DNA of 64,000 nt from Macrophomina tecta (GCA_024180945.1 JAKSGN010000036.1:1116001-1180000); one strand, 5' to 3'. Positions 19,286-33,854 are shown, counted from the first letter of the stretch. Program-made: numbers and translations. The notes: generated by a model from the letters alone, not told the origin.

Positions 19286-22200
19286 GGTGGGATGCTCAGC
19301 ATGTATGTATGTAAAAAGAACGTTGGATTTGGGACATGCATAACGAACCCCCAGAATTATATGGAGAAAGGCGAAAGCTTCGGGAGGCTTATTAGTGGGG
19401 CTTGGTTGAGTAGAGGCTAGCAGCTGCAGGGGCAGCTCGTACGGAAAATGGCGGGCCCGGCAAGGCGGTTTACAGATCAGCGGACGATATGGCGGCTCTT
19501 CTTAGTATTAGAGTTCTAGTTTTGAGGTCAGAGTTGCAAGGCGTCGGGAGGCTCGGCAGCAGGCACAAACCTTAGCGACATTCCAGAAGGGAAGACATAT
19601 CGGCGGCTGCAAGGCTGTGTAATGCGGTATCAACGCCTGGAGGTTGCCAGCTGTCGGGCCCACTCTCCCACCTGGGAGGGGAAGGTGTCGATCCTACTAC
19701 CCAAAGGAGCTAAGCTCGCGGGTCGTGGTTGGTGTTCGGGTGGCGCTAAGCCCCTAGCCGCTCTGCTGGGATCCCTCAAACGGCCGCCATTCCCTCGCGC
19801 TGAAGCTTGTGACCGCCTCGTTCACCCTTTGTGGCCTGCTTCTCTCGTGTTGCCGCCGTTTCACACCGCTGCAGAGGCTCGTAGTCGTTCGTGTTGCTTG
19901 TTCGTAGATTCCGTGCCTGAACCCTCGCTATCGGCAGCGCACTAGTCAAGCCGCCACACCCTCACCCTGGCCTTTACACATCCGCGCCCACCGGATCCGG
20001 CCCCTCATGGCTAGCATCGTTTCACGCGTGGAAACAAATGGCGAGATATACTTAATGTGCCTTCGTCAAATAAATAGAGTTCCTTCATTGGCTCCACAGG
20101 ACATTTTTCCACGACCACATAGTTTGCACACTGCTTCTTGCTGCATTCTTTTCCCTTTCACGGCCTAACCACGGCTCCACATCATATCTATTTCGGGAAT
20201 TTCTCGGTTGATAGAGTGGAGAATCTCGTTTCCTTCAGATCCACCCAGCTGGCCCCGCTCCCTTGCCGTCAGCGTTTCAGTTGTGCCGACCGTATGAGCC
20301 AACTGGCGCATGGTACAATGATCCCCCTCACGGCGTACACGTACCCATGTCTGTTCTATCTTATACCCTTGGAATACACATAGAGAAATTAGATGGAGTG
20401 TAATAGCCGCACATGGAGAGTAGACTCGCAGCTGTGTAGGTTTGATTTCCCGTAGTAGCAGACTACGGGTTCCTCGCAAATTAACCTAAAAATGGAGGGA
20501 AGTTTTACTGCGCGCTCTACGCCAAGTGCTCCGTTCACATAGTCTTACTTGAGAACATAACCTATCTTATGTTAAATCCCGTTTCCCTAACAAAATCCTT
20601 GTAGAATGCTTTCAGCTGGCCCGAAGTAGGCTAACAATCTGCACGTAAAGTTTTATTGCACCAAGATTAAGCAAATGACGAGTCAAATGACACAGACAGG
20701 ATCTTCTATCCACTAAAGAGTGAACAAGCGGTATATACTGCAGAACACTCCTGATTCCTTGAGTCTGGTAAGTCTTTTATAACAACGGCCTGAAATAATA
20801 TACGGAGTCACTATACTTGCAAGCCCATATTCTCCAAACGCGAGACCCGCTGCATCTTCTTGGCACACAATCCTCATCTGGTCTATCGAATGCTGCTATT
20901 TAGGACGAAACATATTTGAGACCACATCCCTGGCGCCCCTTTGCATTCGGGACTGCGATCTTTCGCATTTGCCCCGTATTCGCCTTGGTCAAGATTGGAT
21001 ACCTTCCCCGTGGGCTATTTGGATTGAACATTGAACATTGCAATATCCCCTACAACAGGCAGGCAAGATCGACTGGAAAGGGGAAGGAGGCAGTAGCCCC
21101 AGCATAAGCACAGGCCAGACTCGCACTCAGGCGTTAAAATAAAACGTGATTGCCGAGCAGCATATGACAGCATACCCGCAAAGCATGTAGCGAGTGCGTT
21201 CACACCGGGCATCAGCCGGGGGGAATGAACTTCAGCTTACTTCATTTCTATCTCTTCATCTGCCGGCTCCTCCGCTCTCATGTAATACTAAAATTCACTA
21301 CTTTGGCGAGCAAGAGTTGTAAGACGAAACAAATATGTTGGCAGCCGGTGAAAACTTTCAGATGCTGAGCCAGTTGGCACGTAGCGGTGCCTATTGCAAG
21401 AGGGAAAACCCATGGTATCCGAATGCCCAGCATCATTTCCCTTCCCTCCTCTTCTCATCTTTCGCCTATGAAAATGAAAACCTGCTGATCCTTCCCATCA
21501 TCCCCTTCCCGAACCGTCTCTTGCGAAGATCAAAAACAAGCCACCGAGATCCTGTTATTTTTCCTCCAAAAAAGAAAAAGCACACAAGCAAGAGAGAACA
21601 AAACCCTGGCGATAGATGAAACAAGGAATTCCCACTCTGCGAGATCAACTGCGTGTGAAAAATAGAAGATAGGGAATAGCGATTATTAGTGTGTAGTACG
21701 CCCGAATGCCTGAGATATGCACTGCATCGGGTTCAATGACGTAGCTCAAAGCCAGTAACTGGGAGGAGGTGAGGACGGCCAAACGAAAAGAGAATAAGAA
21801 AACGCTCATTAAACATCGCATGCACGCACGCGAAGCAGTGCGCGCAACTAATATGAGTAAGGAAAATGAGGGAACGGGGAAAACGAACGCAACCGGGATG
21901 TGAGCATAGCATACAACCGCCAGACGGGAACAGCCAGTTGATTCGCCGCGACAAGGAGGCGCACAGAGGATAAAGCGCCCTCCCTAGACCTCCCGCCACC
22001 CATGAGACACGACAAAGGAAACAAAAGGAAATGAGTATATCGAGAGGGAAACTTTTTGGGCGACGATCTGAATCGCTCTGGAAGCCGGTTTCAATCGTCG
22101 TGGTGGAAAAAGGACCCGCAATTAGACTCCCCCAAGTGATGAGCCCCCATGAAAGATGTCAAACGCCGCCGGACACCATGGAACTCCAATGCTTGCAGGC

Positions 22201-22410
22201 GCAACCCTCGTGCGAGAAAAATCCGTAAACGCATGTGCGAGGAAGAGAGAGAGAGAGAAGTGTGAGATGAGGTTTCGTAATTGTGTGGTGGCCGTACGAT
22301 TTGGTATCGGTTGTATTATTGTGTGCCAGGGGGATCGGCTGTGCACAGACGATTTCTGAGTCGGCGATCTGCGGTAAGGCAAGAGTGGGTGCGGATGGTG
22401 TGGCGAAGGA
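19286..22410. other. long gene-poor stretch between the pseudogene and G-alpha
   Basis: About 3.1 kb without a supportable gene. Frames up to about 107 codons are present but look random. A (GA)n-like run lies near 22240-22260. The right part may be the 3' untranslated region of the G-alpha gene. No tRNA or repeat family was recognised. Confidence 0.45.
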
Positions 22411-23750
22411 TCATAAAATGCCTGAATCTTTGAGCGCGTTCTGCAGAATGGTCTCTTTGACGGCGGCGAAGACCAGCCGGATGTTTGAAGTATCCGTGGC
22501 TTGCGTGAGGCTGGTTTCGTGGTCAGATCAAAGCTGTCCGCATACCCGAGACAGAAGATGACTTACTGTGGATAGAGATTCAGATGCGCGCGGTTCACCT
22601 GGTTGAATCTCCACAACAGGTATTTTGCTGCGCGATTGACGTCGTTACCGCCGGAATAGTCCGGGAAATAGTTGCCCAGAGGGGACCGTGCCAGCTTGGC
22701 CTTGAACAAATCCACCTTGTTCAGGAAGAGAATGATGCTCGTCCGCATGAACCACCTTGAATTGACCACCGAATCGAATAGCACCAGGCTCTCCATCATT
22801 CGGTTCTGCGGCCGTCAGTCTGCTGGCCGACCCGACGCGGACTTGATCTTTTCCTTACCTGGCTGCTCTCCTCCAGCAATACCTGGTCGTACTCGCTCAG
22901 CGCGACACAAAAGATAATGGACGTGACATTCTCGAAACAATGTATCCACTTCTTCCGCTCGCTTCTCTGGCCTCCAACGTCGAACATACTGTGCTTGTGT
23001 CAGCAGATCCATCGAGTGCCGGGCTTAGCAATCCTCCTTACTGTATACTCAGTTGACCCATCGTAAACCGCGTCTCGTAAATACCGGTTGTCTTTGTACG
23101 CGCGCGCAGAACGTCGGATTCTATGGGTATATAGTCCGGGGCAACTATCCGATTAACCTCATCAAAGAAACTGGTGCTCGTCAGCGCGCGGACATGTCAG
23201 ATCGGCTCGGACGGCATACTATGGTGCAGAGTCCATGAGATAGAATTCGCTGGAGCGGTCAAGCACTTGCTTCACGCAGGGGTCGTGCCAGACCGAGCTA
23301 ATGGCCTGGCCAACCTTTGCGTCAAGCGGCTTTTCCGGATCGGGGTCTACCACGTATTCCATCAAGTAGTCGCAGTACTCATCGTTGCCGGGCAGCTCCG
23401 GCTCGATGTCAAATTGTCGCATGGCGCCTATGAGCGATTTGGCGCAGTCTATGACGTTCTTGTAGATGGTGAGGCGGTACATGGAGAGTTCCTCGACCGT
23501 GTAGCCGTTCTGGTGTATAATCTTCATCTGCTTGACAATGGTTGACTTGCCGCTTTCACCGGAGCCTGCAGAGGTCGGTTAGCACAGAGACGAGCGATTG
23601 ATAGGGCGAGGGCCGGGGCAGCGTACCCAGCAGCAAGATCTTGCATTCTCGCCGTAGTCGCCGCGAGTCCTCCTCCAGCTTCTTGTCAATCGCCTGGCTC
23701 CGCTTCTTCTGCTCCGCATCCTCGTTGTTGGTGCTCATGCAAATGCCCAT
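22411..23750 (-). CDS. gna-3: heterotrimeric G-protein alpha subunit, group III (GNA-3/GanB type)
   Basis: Six exons in transcript order: 23750-23627, 23565-23220, 23170-23042, 22988-22859, 22805-22567, 22510-22411. They give 355 residues with all joins in phase. MGICMS carries the myristoylation Gly2 and a palmitoylatable Cys4. The P-loop GSGESGKST is at 42-50, switch I has RARTKTTG, switch II has DVGGQRSE, and the guanine-specificity motif is FLNKVDLF. The C-terminus is KDSGIL, lacking the pertussis-toxin Cys of group I. In Neurospora and Aspergillus this group links carbon sensing to adenylate cyclase, conidiation and germination at the plasma membrane. The start lies in GCCACCATGG. It is divergent from the Hog1 gene. 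Confidence 0.95.
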
Positions 23751-26329
23751 GGTGGCTTATCGCCGCGGCGGCAGCCGGCGACGTGGACGGTCTGGGCAGG
23801 AGACTGCTGGTGGTGCTCCGGATCGCGCACGGCGGCGGTGGTGGTGGTGTTATTTGGAGGCAGGAAAGGGACGGCGCGGCGGTGTCGAAGTCGGAGGGTC
23901 GGTGGTGCAGCTGACTCGGGCTCGGGTGGGTGCGGTGAGGACGGATGCGGTTGTCGGGGCTGGTGAGCGGCGAGGCGCAGGATGATGTCGTGGAGGGATG
24001 CGGCGCCAAGTGCGGGAGAGGCAGGGCGCCGGGGCTGGCGGGAAGACAGTGGACTCTGGGGTCGCGGCGGACGCTGGCGCGGATGCGGCGGGGTGACGCA
24101 GCTCTGAGGGCGGGTGCTGGCGGACGGAGAGACGGCCGTGGGAAGAGTCGACGTGGGCGTGGGTGTGGGCGTGGGCTGGAGAGATGATGTGCAGCGCTGC
24201 GAGTCCCTGTCGACGTCGTTTCGCGTCCAGGGAGTCTGTGCACCTTGCCTTGCGACGGCGCCAGCTGCGGTGGGCGGCGGCTGGAGGCTAGGGCCGGGGA
24301 TTCAGCGCAGCAGCTCTAGCTCTGCTGAGACGCACGAGAGAGGCAGCGGGCAGCGGGCAGCGGCGTGGGGGGTAGTGGTGAGGGCGAGGATGGGAGAGCG
24401 CAAGCTGGCCGCAGTCGAGTCGGTGACTGGCACTGACCGGTAGGAGCGTGCCAGGGATGCGGGCCGGCGCCTGGGAGGGCGGCGATTTGGGAGCTGGGAG
24501 AGACGACGGCTCTGGTTCTGGGGCACGCTGCGAGCGCAGGGCAGCACAGGCAGATGAAGGCAGGACTCAGACAGGCTTGCGCGCGTCTCGTCTCGCACGT
24601 CGCAGCGCTGTCTGGCTCGTTGCGAGGCCCAAGCACGCCCGCGAGGCACAGGCAGGAGCACCTGGGACGCTGCTTCCTTTGTCCGCCGGCCCCAGCCCAG
24701 CTCGCCGCAAGCACGCCCGCCTCCAGATGCGTGCTGCCAAATATAACATGGGCTCGTCGATCAACGAGTGGGTGTTTCGACAGCGCGCGCTGCTGGCCCC
24801 AGGCGGCTCTGCGCGCGCGAGCAGCCGCCGCCCAGCGTGGTTTCACGCTGGCCGCCGCCGCCGCCTTGGTGCCTGGCTGTCCGTCGCCAGCGCTCCGGTC
24901 ACCACGCCCAGCGCCGCACTGGGCGCAGAGCGCAGAGCCCCTCCCAAGACCAGCGCCTGGTGCGACTGCGCTGACCGTCCACACACCTGCGACCTTGGGC
25001 GTGTACACTGACACTGCCGCCCGCCGGCGATCACGACGCGCGAAATGACCTCGGACATTCGCTCCTTTCCGCCGTGCTCCTGGTAAGTAGCAGCAGTAAG
25101 CCCCTGGCCGCCCGCCGCGACGTTATTAGACTGCGCGAACGATGCCTCTGCAAGCCAGCCGTGATGCCGCCAGCGCTGCTGCTCACCCTTTCTTCATTAT
25201 CCGGCGCCGCCTGTGACTTGCCATGTTTCATCGTCAGGCACCCAGAGCGCAGCGCCTCGCCTCGCTTATCGAGGCGCGAGGGTCTGGCCGCAAAAGAAAT
25301 GGCCGCCCGGCGAGCGCAATACTTATTATAATACGTACATAGACTTTGCGCTCCTTGTCGCCGCGCAGATTGCCTGCCAGCGCCCTCTCCGTCACCCGCC
25401 TCTGCTCGCTCCGCTGTACACCGGGGCGGCCGGTGTATTATACGCACGTTTTCCGGGTATGCATGCAGGTATGAAGGTACATCGTGGTCGTCGGAGTTGG
25501 CAGTAACGGAGCGCGCGTGCGGCGGCGCGCTCCACGCGTGGCCCCATGGCCGACGAGCTGCCAGCAGCAGACGTGATTGTGGCCGATTCGATGGGGATCC
25601 GGCTGAAAACGAAATAGCATGGCAGCCACAGCTGGCGGCGATGACGCCGGGCGATGTGCTGCAGAGCGGGTGCGAGGCCCGGTTTTTGGCAGGTCTGGGC
25701 AGGCCGTGCAGCGCAGCGCTGCAGTCCACGAGCCCCTCCATGATCGTCTGCCGCCCTTGGAGGCACGCAGTCAGCGCCATTGACAGCCCGCCAGCGGTCG
25801 CCCTTGACGGGGGCGGCTCATATAGCCGTGGCCGTGGTTTCGCGCGTGCTGCCACGCTCAACTCGGGCCTTTCCGAAGCCGGGCTGGCGTCGCGGGCGTT
25901 CCCTGCCGGCGGCGCTGCAACTGGGAGAGCCCCGACAGCGATGCTGAATCGCGCCCGGCATCTCTCGCGGCCCACGCGTCTGCTGCCCCAGTGACGTATT
26001 GCGCTGCCTTAGCCACGGCGATTTGATCAAGCGCCAGTTCTGCTAACTGGCTATCGGGCAAGCGCACAACACCAGCCGTCCCCTCGTCCAATTCGCACAG
26101 CTACACACACCGTCTCCCCTCCCTCCTGCACTCCCAGCTGCCAGCTCGCGGCATACTTTTCCGGCCACTCAAACGCTCGCAAGCCGCTGCCTGCCGCCAC
26201 ACCTCACCACCCCCCTCTCCGCAAAACACTCCCGCTCCAAGTTCGACCGCCACCCCCCCCCCCGATCCCCCAGCAACAAAGCCCGTCCCATCGCCTTTGC
26301 TGCAGAACCCCATCGCGCCAGCAGTCATA
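23751..26329. promoter_or_regulatory. 2.6-kb divergent region between G-alpha and Hog1 genes
   Basis: Very GC-rich, with many chance open frames on both strands and no protein family. An 11-base C run lies at 26253-26263, close to the Hog1 start. Long promoters are usual for signalling genes; no specific element is claimed. Confidence 0.45.
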
Positions 26330-27861
<1,532 letters not shown>

Positions 27862-29006
27862 AGCGAAGCATTCGCGGAGATTTTTCTTTCACGACACGGT
27901 CTTGCACGAATACTGGATGTGGGTCGGAAGTTTTCACATTCTCGGCTTCTCTTGCTTTGCTTAGAAAGCTCGCCCCGTTTGGATTGCGCGGAAAACGACA
28001 TGGCAACACAGGAACAGAGTCACTACGGTGAGAAAGGGTAGCGGGCGAGCCGGCGATCACGGGCGCTTTTTCCTTCTTGTGGAGCTCAGAGGATGGCGAG
28101 GCACCAGGGTGTTTTCCTTTCTCTTTCCATGTTTTTTCCCGCATGCGATTACATAGACGCACAATAACAGCGACGGGCCGGTGGACGGTGTCACATATTT
28201 CAAACGGCAGGATCCAAACGCGATGCGGAGAGCTATCCGAAGAGCACGCCTTTTTTCCCTCGAGCACAGGCGGTGGATTGCATCATACGGCTGCAGGCTG
28301 ACTCGTGATCGAGGGGGGCTTTCGCCTTCCAGAGCAGGCGGGAGCAGGCACCCGTCCCCAGCCTTATGGACAGAGCCCCTCGCATGATGATGCAACGCAG
28401 ATTGACTGCGGCGGCCAGTAACGACGACAGGATCAGCTGCGCGGCGACTCAGCGCCCATGTCTGCGGCGCTGCGTACGGCAAAGAGTGTGACGGCACGGT
28501 CGCGTCAACGACGGGGCACATGTGGCAGGCGAACTGTGGATCGCGGGAAGTCAGTTGTCTGCGACAGGGACAGCGGCAGGGCGACGTGCCCTGACGTGTG
28601 GGTATCGTGGCGGGGTTGGCGATAACCGCCCTGGTGTTTCGCGCCTCAGGCGTCAAGGCGCGCGGCCCTTCCGCAGCGAGCGGGTGCATTCTCGGAATTA
28701 TCCCCGAAGCCACGTGACGAAAGGAAAAGAGATGTGGCGGTGTAGACCATCAGGAATTGGGGGGATGCTGATCTCGGCCAGCCACGATTTTAGTCGCATT
28801 CCCGCCTGCTTACGCGCAGCTTACAATTGCGCCTGCGCTCCGCTCTCGAAGCCATTACGCGAATCTTAGAAAGGCGCCGTCTGGGAGCCCCAACCTTCGC
28901 CGGTACGTGCTAGGCCTTTCCTTTGTCCTCTTCTTCATGTGTAAATACTTTCATCCGACTTTCCTATAAATGCCAGCTTCCGCACTCGCTACCGGAAATT
29001 ATATCC
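27862..29006. other. intergenic between Hog1 and pirin genes
   Basis: Nothing coding is supported, though long chance frames exist on the - strand (28057-28713). A TATAAAT lies at 28965-28971. Confidence 0.45.
28965..28971 (+). promoter_or_regulatory. TATA box (TATAAAT) of the pirin gene
   Basis: It lies only 42 bases before ATG 29007 and 231 before ATG 29196. If used, it leaves a very short leader for the longer protein form, so it bears on the choice of start. Confidence 0.4.
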
Positions 29007-30038
29007 ATGTCCAAGCCTGAACCTGCTATCATCTCTGACTACCAGTCTGCGAACCCCGGCCTTTTATCTGCACTCCCGAGTAGGCCCTTCGTCACAACAC
29101 TGATTGCGCTAATCGCCGTCACACTGGCTTTTTTTACGCCCTTCCGCAGCTTCGTTCCCGGCAAAATCCTGTTAAGGACGCCAGCCTTTCGTACAATGGC
29201 CACAGCTACCACGACTTCGGCAGCGAGCAAGACATTCGGTCCTGTCGCTCCACCTGCTGCCATGGACATCACGCCAAGGCCATGGAACCAACGTGGTCAT
29301 GCCGACCACGGCTGGCTCTACACCTTCCACACCTTCTCTTTTGCGTCCTACTGGTCCCCGGATCACGAGTCGTTCGGCCCGCTGCGTGTCATCAACGAGG
29401 ACCGCGTCGCTCCCGGCACCGGCTTCGGCACCCATTCGCACGCCGAGTTTCTGATCTGGAGCTACGTGGTGCGGGGCGAGCTGGAGCACAAGGACTCGAT
29501 GGGCAATCTCGAGTACCTGCACCGCGGCGATGTGCAATTCACGAGCGCTGGCACGGGCATCCGCCACTCTGAGTACAACCGCAACAAGCATGACGAGGTG
29601 CACTTCCTGCAGATCTGGGCCAAGCCGGCCGTCAGTAGGCTGACACCCTCCTACACCACCCGCACATTCCCGGACGAGCTGAAGTCGAACACGCTGTGCC
29701 GCATCATGGAGAGCACAGAGAGGCACTCTGGGAAGGAAGGTGAAAGCGAGCCGATCCCCCTTCATGCGGATCTGAGCATGAGTGCTTCTCTGCTCGAGCC
29801 GGGCCTGAAAGTCCGCCATCAACTAGTCGCCGACGGGGAGAGGAAGGTGTATCTGCACGTGGTCATGAACGGGAAGGAGCAGCCGAACGAGGGCGGTGCT
29901 GCAATCAGAGTGGGTGACAAGGTTTTGAGAGAAGGAGATGGTGCCTACGTGCAGGGGACGAAGGGACCTGGTGAGGTCGTTGTGGAAAGTGTGGGGGACA
30001 GGACAGCGGAATTTCTTCTGTTCGACATGGCTCCGTGA
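29007..30038 (+). CDS. pirin-family cupin protein
   Basis: 343 residues from ATG 29007; intronless. Residues about 1-62 include a hydrophobic segment (PFVTTLIALIAVTLAFFTPF), unusual for pirins and suggestive of a membrane or mitochondrial anchor. A second Met (29196, MATATTTSAASK) would give a 280-residue soluble pirin of normal size. The pirin N-cupin carries the metal ligands in FGTHSHAEF and the following GELEHKD and GTGIRHSEYN. The C-cupin is more divergent. Family members bind Fe and include quercetin dioxygenases and redox-sensing transcription cofactors; activity here is unknown. Confidence in family is high, in start moderate. Confidence 0.85.
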   Translation: MSKPEPAIISDYQSANPGLLSALPSRPFVTTLIALIAVTLAFFTPFRSFVPGKILLRTPAFRTMATATTTSAASKTFGPVAPPAAMDITPRPWNQRGHADHGWLYTFHTFSFASYWSPDHESFGPLRVINEDRVAPGTGFGTHSHAEFLIWSYVVRGELEHKDSMGNLEYLHRGDVQFTSAGTGIRHSEYNRNKHDEVHFLQIWAKPAVSRLTPSYTTRTFPDELKSNTLCRIMESTERHSGKEGESEPIPLHADLSMSASLLEPGLKVRHQLVADGERKVYLHVVMNGKEQPNEGGAAIRVGDKVLREGDGAYVQGTKGPGEVVVESVGDRTAEFLLFDMAP

Positions 30039-30478
30039 GCATTCCTGACTCCCGCCCTCTCTGTACAGCTTGCTCGACTTATGTGTATACCATTTCTTGT
30101 AAATACGGAGGTTCCCTAGCGAGTTTGAAGGAAAGAAGCGGCGGGCAACAGGCACTAGAATACCGGTTTTATGACATGCTCATTCTCAAAACGAGCACCC
30201 CCTTACTGTGACCGACCTTCTAATTTAGTCGTGGAATGACAGTTCGCTGACATAGCAAGCGCCTCATCTACTCCGGATTACTCGCTCGAGCTTACCTCGC
30301 CCGACCTTTTCCCGACTTTAGCCTAAACTCCTTGGCCCTTCACAAGATCTGCATGACCGCTTGTGCCCCGCAAGGTCTCGGGAAAATCATTCGATAGGCT
30401 GTTTAAGAATGGGCGTTCTCTGCAGTTCCGGGGGAATGCTGCGATCAACCTCTTGCACCGTCCTGATTGCTAATGCAC
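30039..30478. other. intergenic, promoter side of GH5 gene
   Basis: 440 bases with no gene; nothing distinctive seen. Confidence 0.4.
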
Positions 30479-32167
30479 ATGGCGACCGGCATCCTGAGAG
30501 TAGACGGCGAGAATGTCGTCGGCAACGATGGGAAACCTGTCATCCTTCGCGGCGCCGGCTTGGGAGGATGGATGAAGTGAGTGATGCTTTCCACCGTTAT
30601 TGGCCTTGTATCGGATGTTGACTATCCACAGCATGGAGAACTTCATCACAGGCTATCCAGGCCACGAGCATCAACACCGCGCCGCCATGCTTAAGGTGCT
30701 CGGAAAAGAAAAGTATGAGTTCTTTTTTGACAAGTGGTTGGAGTATTTCTTCACCGAAAGGGATGCCACCTTCTTCGCCAGCAAGGGCCTAAACTGCCTT
30801 CGACTGCCCTTCAACTACCGTCACTTTGAAGACGACATGAACCCGCGGGTGCTCAAGCAGTCCGGTTTCAAGCATCTCGACCGCGTCGTCGACCTGTGTG
30901 CAAAGCACAAAATCTACACGTAGGCAACTTCATTCCCAACATGAGAAATTGAGAAGAATCTGACACGCAACGGGCCGACCCAGCATCCTCGACATGCATA
31001 CAGTACCGGGCGGCCAGAACGGCGACTGGCATTCGGACAATGTAACCAACTACGCCGCGTTCTGGGACTACAAGGACCACCAAGATCGCACCGTCTGGCT
31101 GTGGGAGCAAATTGCCCAGCGCTACAAGGATAATCCATGGGTTGCCGGCTATAATCCGATCAATGAGCCTTGCGACCCCGAGCACTGGAGATTGCCTGCA
31201 TTCTATGATCGTATTGAGGCAGCCATCCGCAAAATTGATCCTAACCATATTTTGTGGCTGGATGGGAACACCTTTGCTATGGAGTGGAAGTACTTCGACA
31301 AGAAGCTGCCGAACACCGTCTACGCCCTGCATGACTACACGGTACAGACTGCCGTCACCTTTTCACAAGCCATGTAACTGACATCTTCAGATGATGGGCT
31401 TCCCCAAAGGCGAGAAATTCATAGGCTCCGCTGAGCAAAAATCCAAACTCGAGCGCCAATTCGTTCGCAAGTGCGAATTCCACTACAAGTTCCAGACGCC
31501 AATCTGGAACGGTAAATATCTGTGCCGCACCTCAACCAACGCCGCACTAACATGAACAGGGGAGTTCGGCCCGGTCTACGCCAATCCGGAGCTCGACGAA
31601 GACCACGCCGACGTCAACGAGGCGCGCTACAACGTCCTGTCCGAACAGCTTAACATCTACGACAAGTACAAAATACACTGGAGCATCTGGCTGTACAAGG
31701 ACATCGGCGTGCAGGGCATGGTCCACACCAGCCCTCAGAGCAAATGGAACCGCACCATCGCGCCGTTCCTGAAGCGCAAACGCGAACTACAGCTCGATGC
31801 CTGGGGCCGCTATCCCAGCAAGCAGGTCGAGGACGTTATCAATCCGCTCGTCGATTGGATCGACAAGGTTGCGCCCACGAGCAAGTTGCAGTACCCTACG
31901 CCCTGGGCTACGGAGCGCCAGGTCACTCGTCTGATCAATCAGATCTGGTTGTCTTCCTGCTTGCAAGACGAGTTTGCGGAGTTGTTTAGGGGTATGGGTT
32001 TCGAGGAGTTGGAGGAGTGTGCTAAGAGCTTCGCTTTCGAGCGTTGCATCCAGCGCGAGGGCTTGAATAGGGCGCTGGAGGATCACAGTGCGGTGCCCGA
32101 AGTTACCGCTGACTGGAAGCGTCCGGAGTTCCGCAAGTCAGACCCCAATGAGGCCATTGGTGTGTGA
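30479..32167 (+). CDS. GH5 family glycoside hydrolase, intracellular type
   Basis: Five exons, 30479-30576, 30632-30919, 30984-31341, 31391-31511 and 31560-32167, coding 490 residues. The acid/base Glu is in NPINEP (Glu190) and the nucleophile in NGEFGPV (Glu290); LRLPFNYRHF and HTVPGGQNGDWHS match the exo-glucanase-like GH5 fold. There is no signal peptide: MATGILRVDGENVVGNDGKP begins directly with a beta strand, so the enzyme is probably cytosolic. It likely hydrolyses beta-glucosidic bonds in internal glucans or glycolipids; the precise substrate is unknown. The C-terminal 130 residues after the barrel are helical and charged. Confidence 0.88.
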
Positions 32168-33854
32168 ACAGTCTGGGAGCACGGAATCAATTCTCGAAAC
32201 AGATAATGCAAACTTAAGGCCATTACAGGTTATCATTTCCGGCTATAGCATCCGTTTTCTACGAGAGTTAAACAATATATACTGCGCTTAGATATGGCTA
32301 ACATTGGACGGCGGGTGGACCAGGAGACGAACCTTGATACGACGAGATACAAATAATGATTAATCTCAGAATATCTTTGTGAAGTTGCGCTACGAAGCTA
32401 CACAGTGCAAGTGATGGTTCCGGAGAGTTCATGACGCTCTTGCCCGAGATACGCACTCGAGCATCCAAGTCTCAGCTTATCCCGAAAAACAAACGTCAAA
32501 GACCAAACCCCGCCTTACTAAGCTCGCGATATCTTCACCATCGTCACTATCCACCCTCTCCCGAGCTGGGGACAGCCTATTCGAAATGCCCAACGCTACA
32601 TACTCCATCCGCCACATCTCCACCAGCAGGGTGGCCAACTATCAAACAATCAAACGAATATTTGGCAAATATTCGCTTATCAACCAATCAGAGTACCGGC
32701 CAAGAAATTATTTACCAAATAAGCTACGGACGGCTAAGACGGAATTACAGAGGTAGACGAGGCATCGAACACTACCTCCTTACCTTTATCAGAACCCGAA
32801 GACGGGTACGAGAGGCGGTTGGGTGATTTAGGCACCCTTTACTCGCTCTTCCGTCTCATGCATCAGGATGCTCCGGGCCGGATACTCATAGACGGCGTCT
32901 CGGCGGACAGCATTCCTCTGAGCGTGTTGAGGACAAGTATTATCGCCTTGCCGCAGGAGCCATTCTTCTTGAGAAAACAGCGTGCGTGAAGGAGTGGCGC
33001 CATGGGTGCTAGATGGCACGCACGGCGGCTTCTGGACAGGAAGGGGCAATAATGACGCCGCCGCCGCCGCCGCTGCGGAGGTGATGCGCACACTGCGATG
33101 GTGCTAGCTGTGGGCGGAGCTGGAGGCATCGACACTACCGGGCGGACCTAGTCTCGATGTCCGGTTGGAGAACCTGGCCGGCTTGCTGAGCTAGGGAGAG
33201 AAGCAGTTGTTTTTGCTTGGCGGAGGCGACGCTGCAGGCGGGGGAGGATCGTGGCGAGGAGTAGGCCAGTGTTGTGTTTTTACTCCGAAACTTTGGGTAA
33301 CAGCCCCATTTCGTTGTTTGAACGAATGCTGACATCGAAAAATCAACAATAATGACGTGGCAACAAACGCGCTTATGCAGGAGACCGATCAGCGTTTGCC
33401 GACAGAACTATATTTACTGTTGCTCACCGTTTACATACACACACGACTTTCGACCGCATAGTTATCTTGGGAAAAGGGGGATGTCGTGGAAGTTGGTCGA
33501 CCTTAAGCGCTACTGGAGATGGAAGGGAGCATGTTCAAGGCTTTGGTGGACGCGCAGGGGCAAGATAAAAATCGTAAGCCGAAACGGCACTAAGTACGAC
33601 AGGCAGTGTTATTTGACGTCTATGCAGGGAAGGTATTAATCACACATACTTTTTCATAGCGCACCGGACCGTGTCAAATTGTAGAAGGTCGGTGCATTGA
33701 ATGGCTTGAGCCTTGGACATGTGTGACACCGAACATGCCACTTACTAGCTGCAATGGTAGATTTTATATTATAACTCTTTCCTTTTGTGCCTTCTTCGGG
33801 CCTTCTTCATGGATCCAGGAGTAGATTTTCCATGCTATGACCGAAACTATTGGC
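32168..33854. other. intergenic between GH5 and SRP68
   Basis: 1.7 kb with no supported gene. It contains a 19-base near-perfect palindrome at 32656-32674 (GAATATTTG / CAAATATTC) next to CCAAT-like sites, and a short GCC-repeat near 33055-33075. Confidence 0.45.
32656..32674. repeat. short palindrome
   Basis: Two 9-base arms, GAATATTTG and CAAATATTC, around one base; AT-rich. It could be a protein-binding site or chance. Confidence 0.3.

Noticed and set aside
20400..20480. Possible tRNA-like hairpin (GTAGTAGCAGACTACGGG)
   Set aside because: No acceptor stem, T-loop or anticodon arm could be folded.
24302..25975. Several 180-310-codon frames between G-alpha and Hog1
   Set aside because: High GC leaves few stop codons; the frames overlap on both strands and show no family features.
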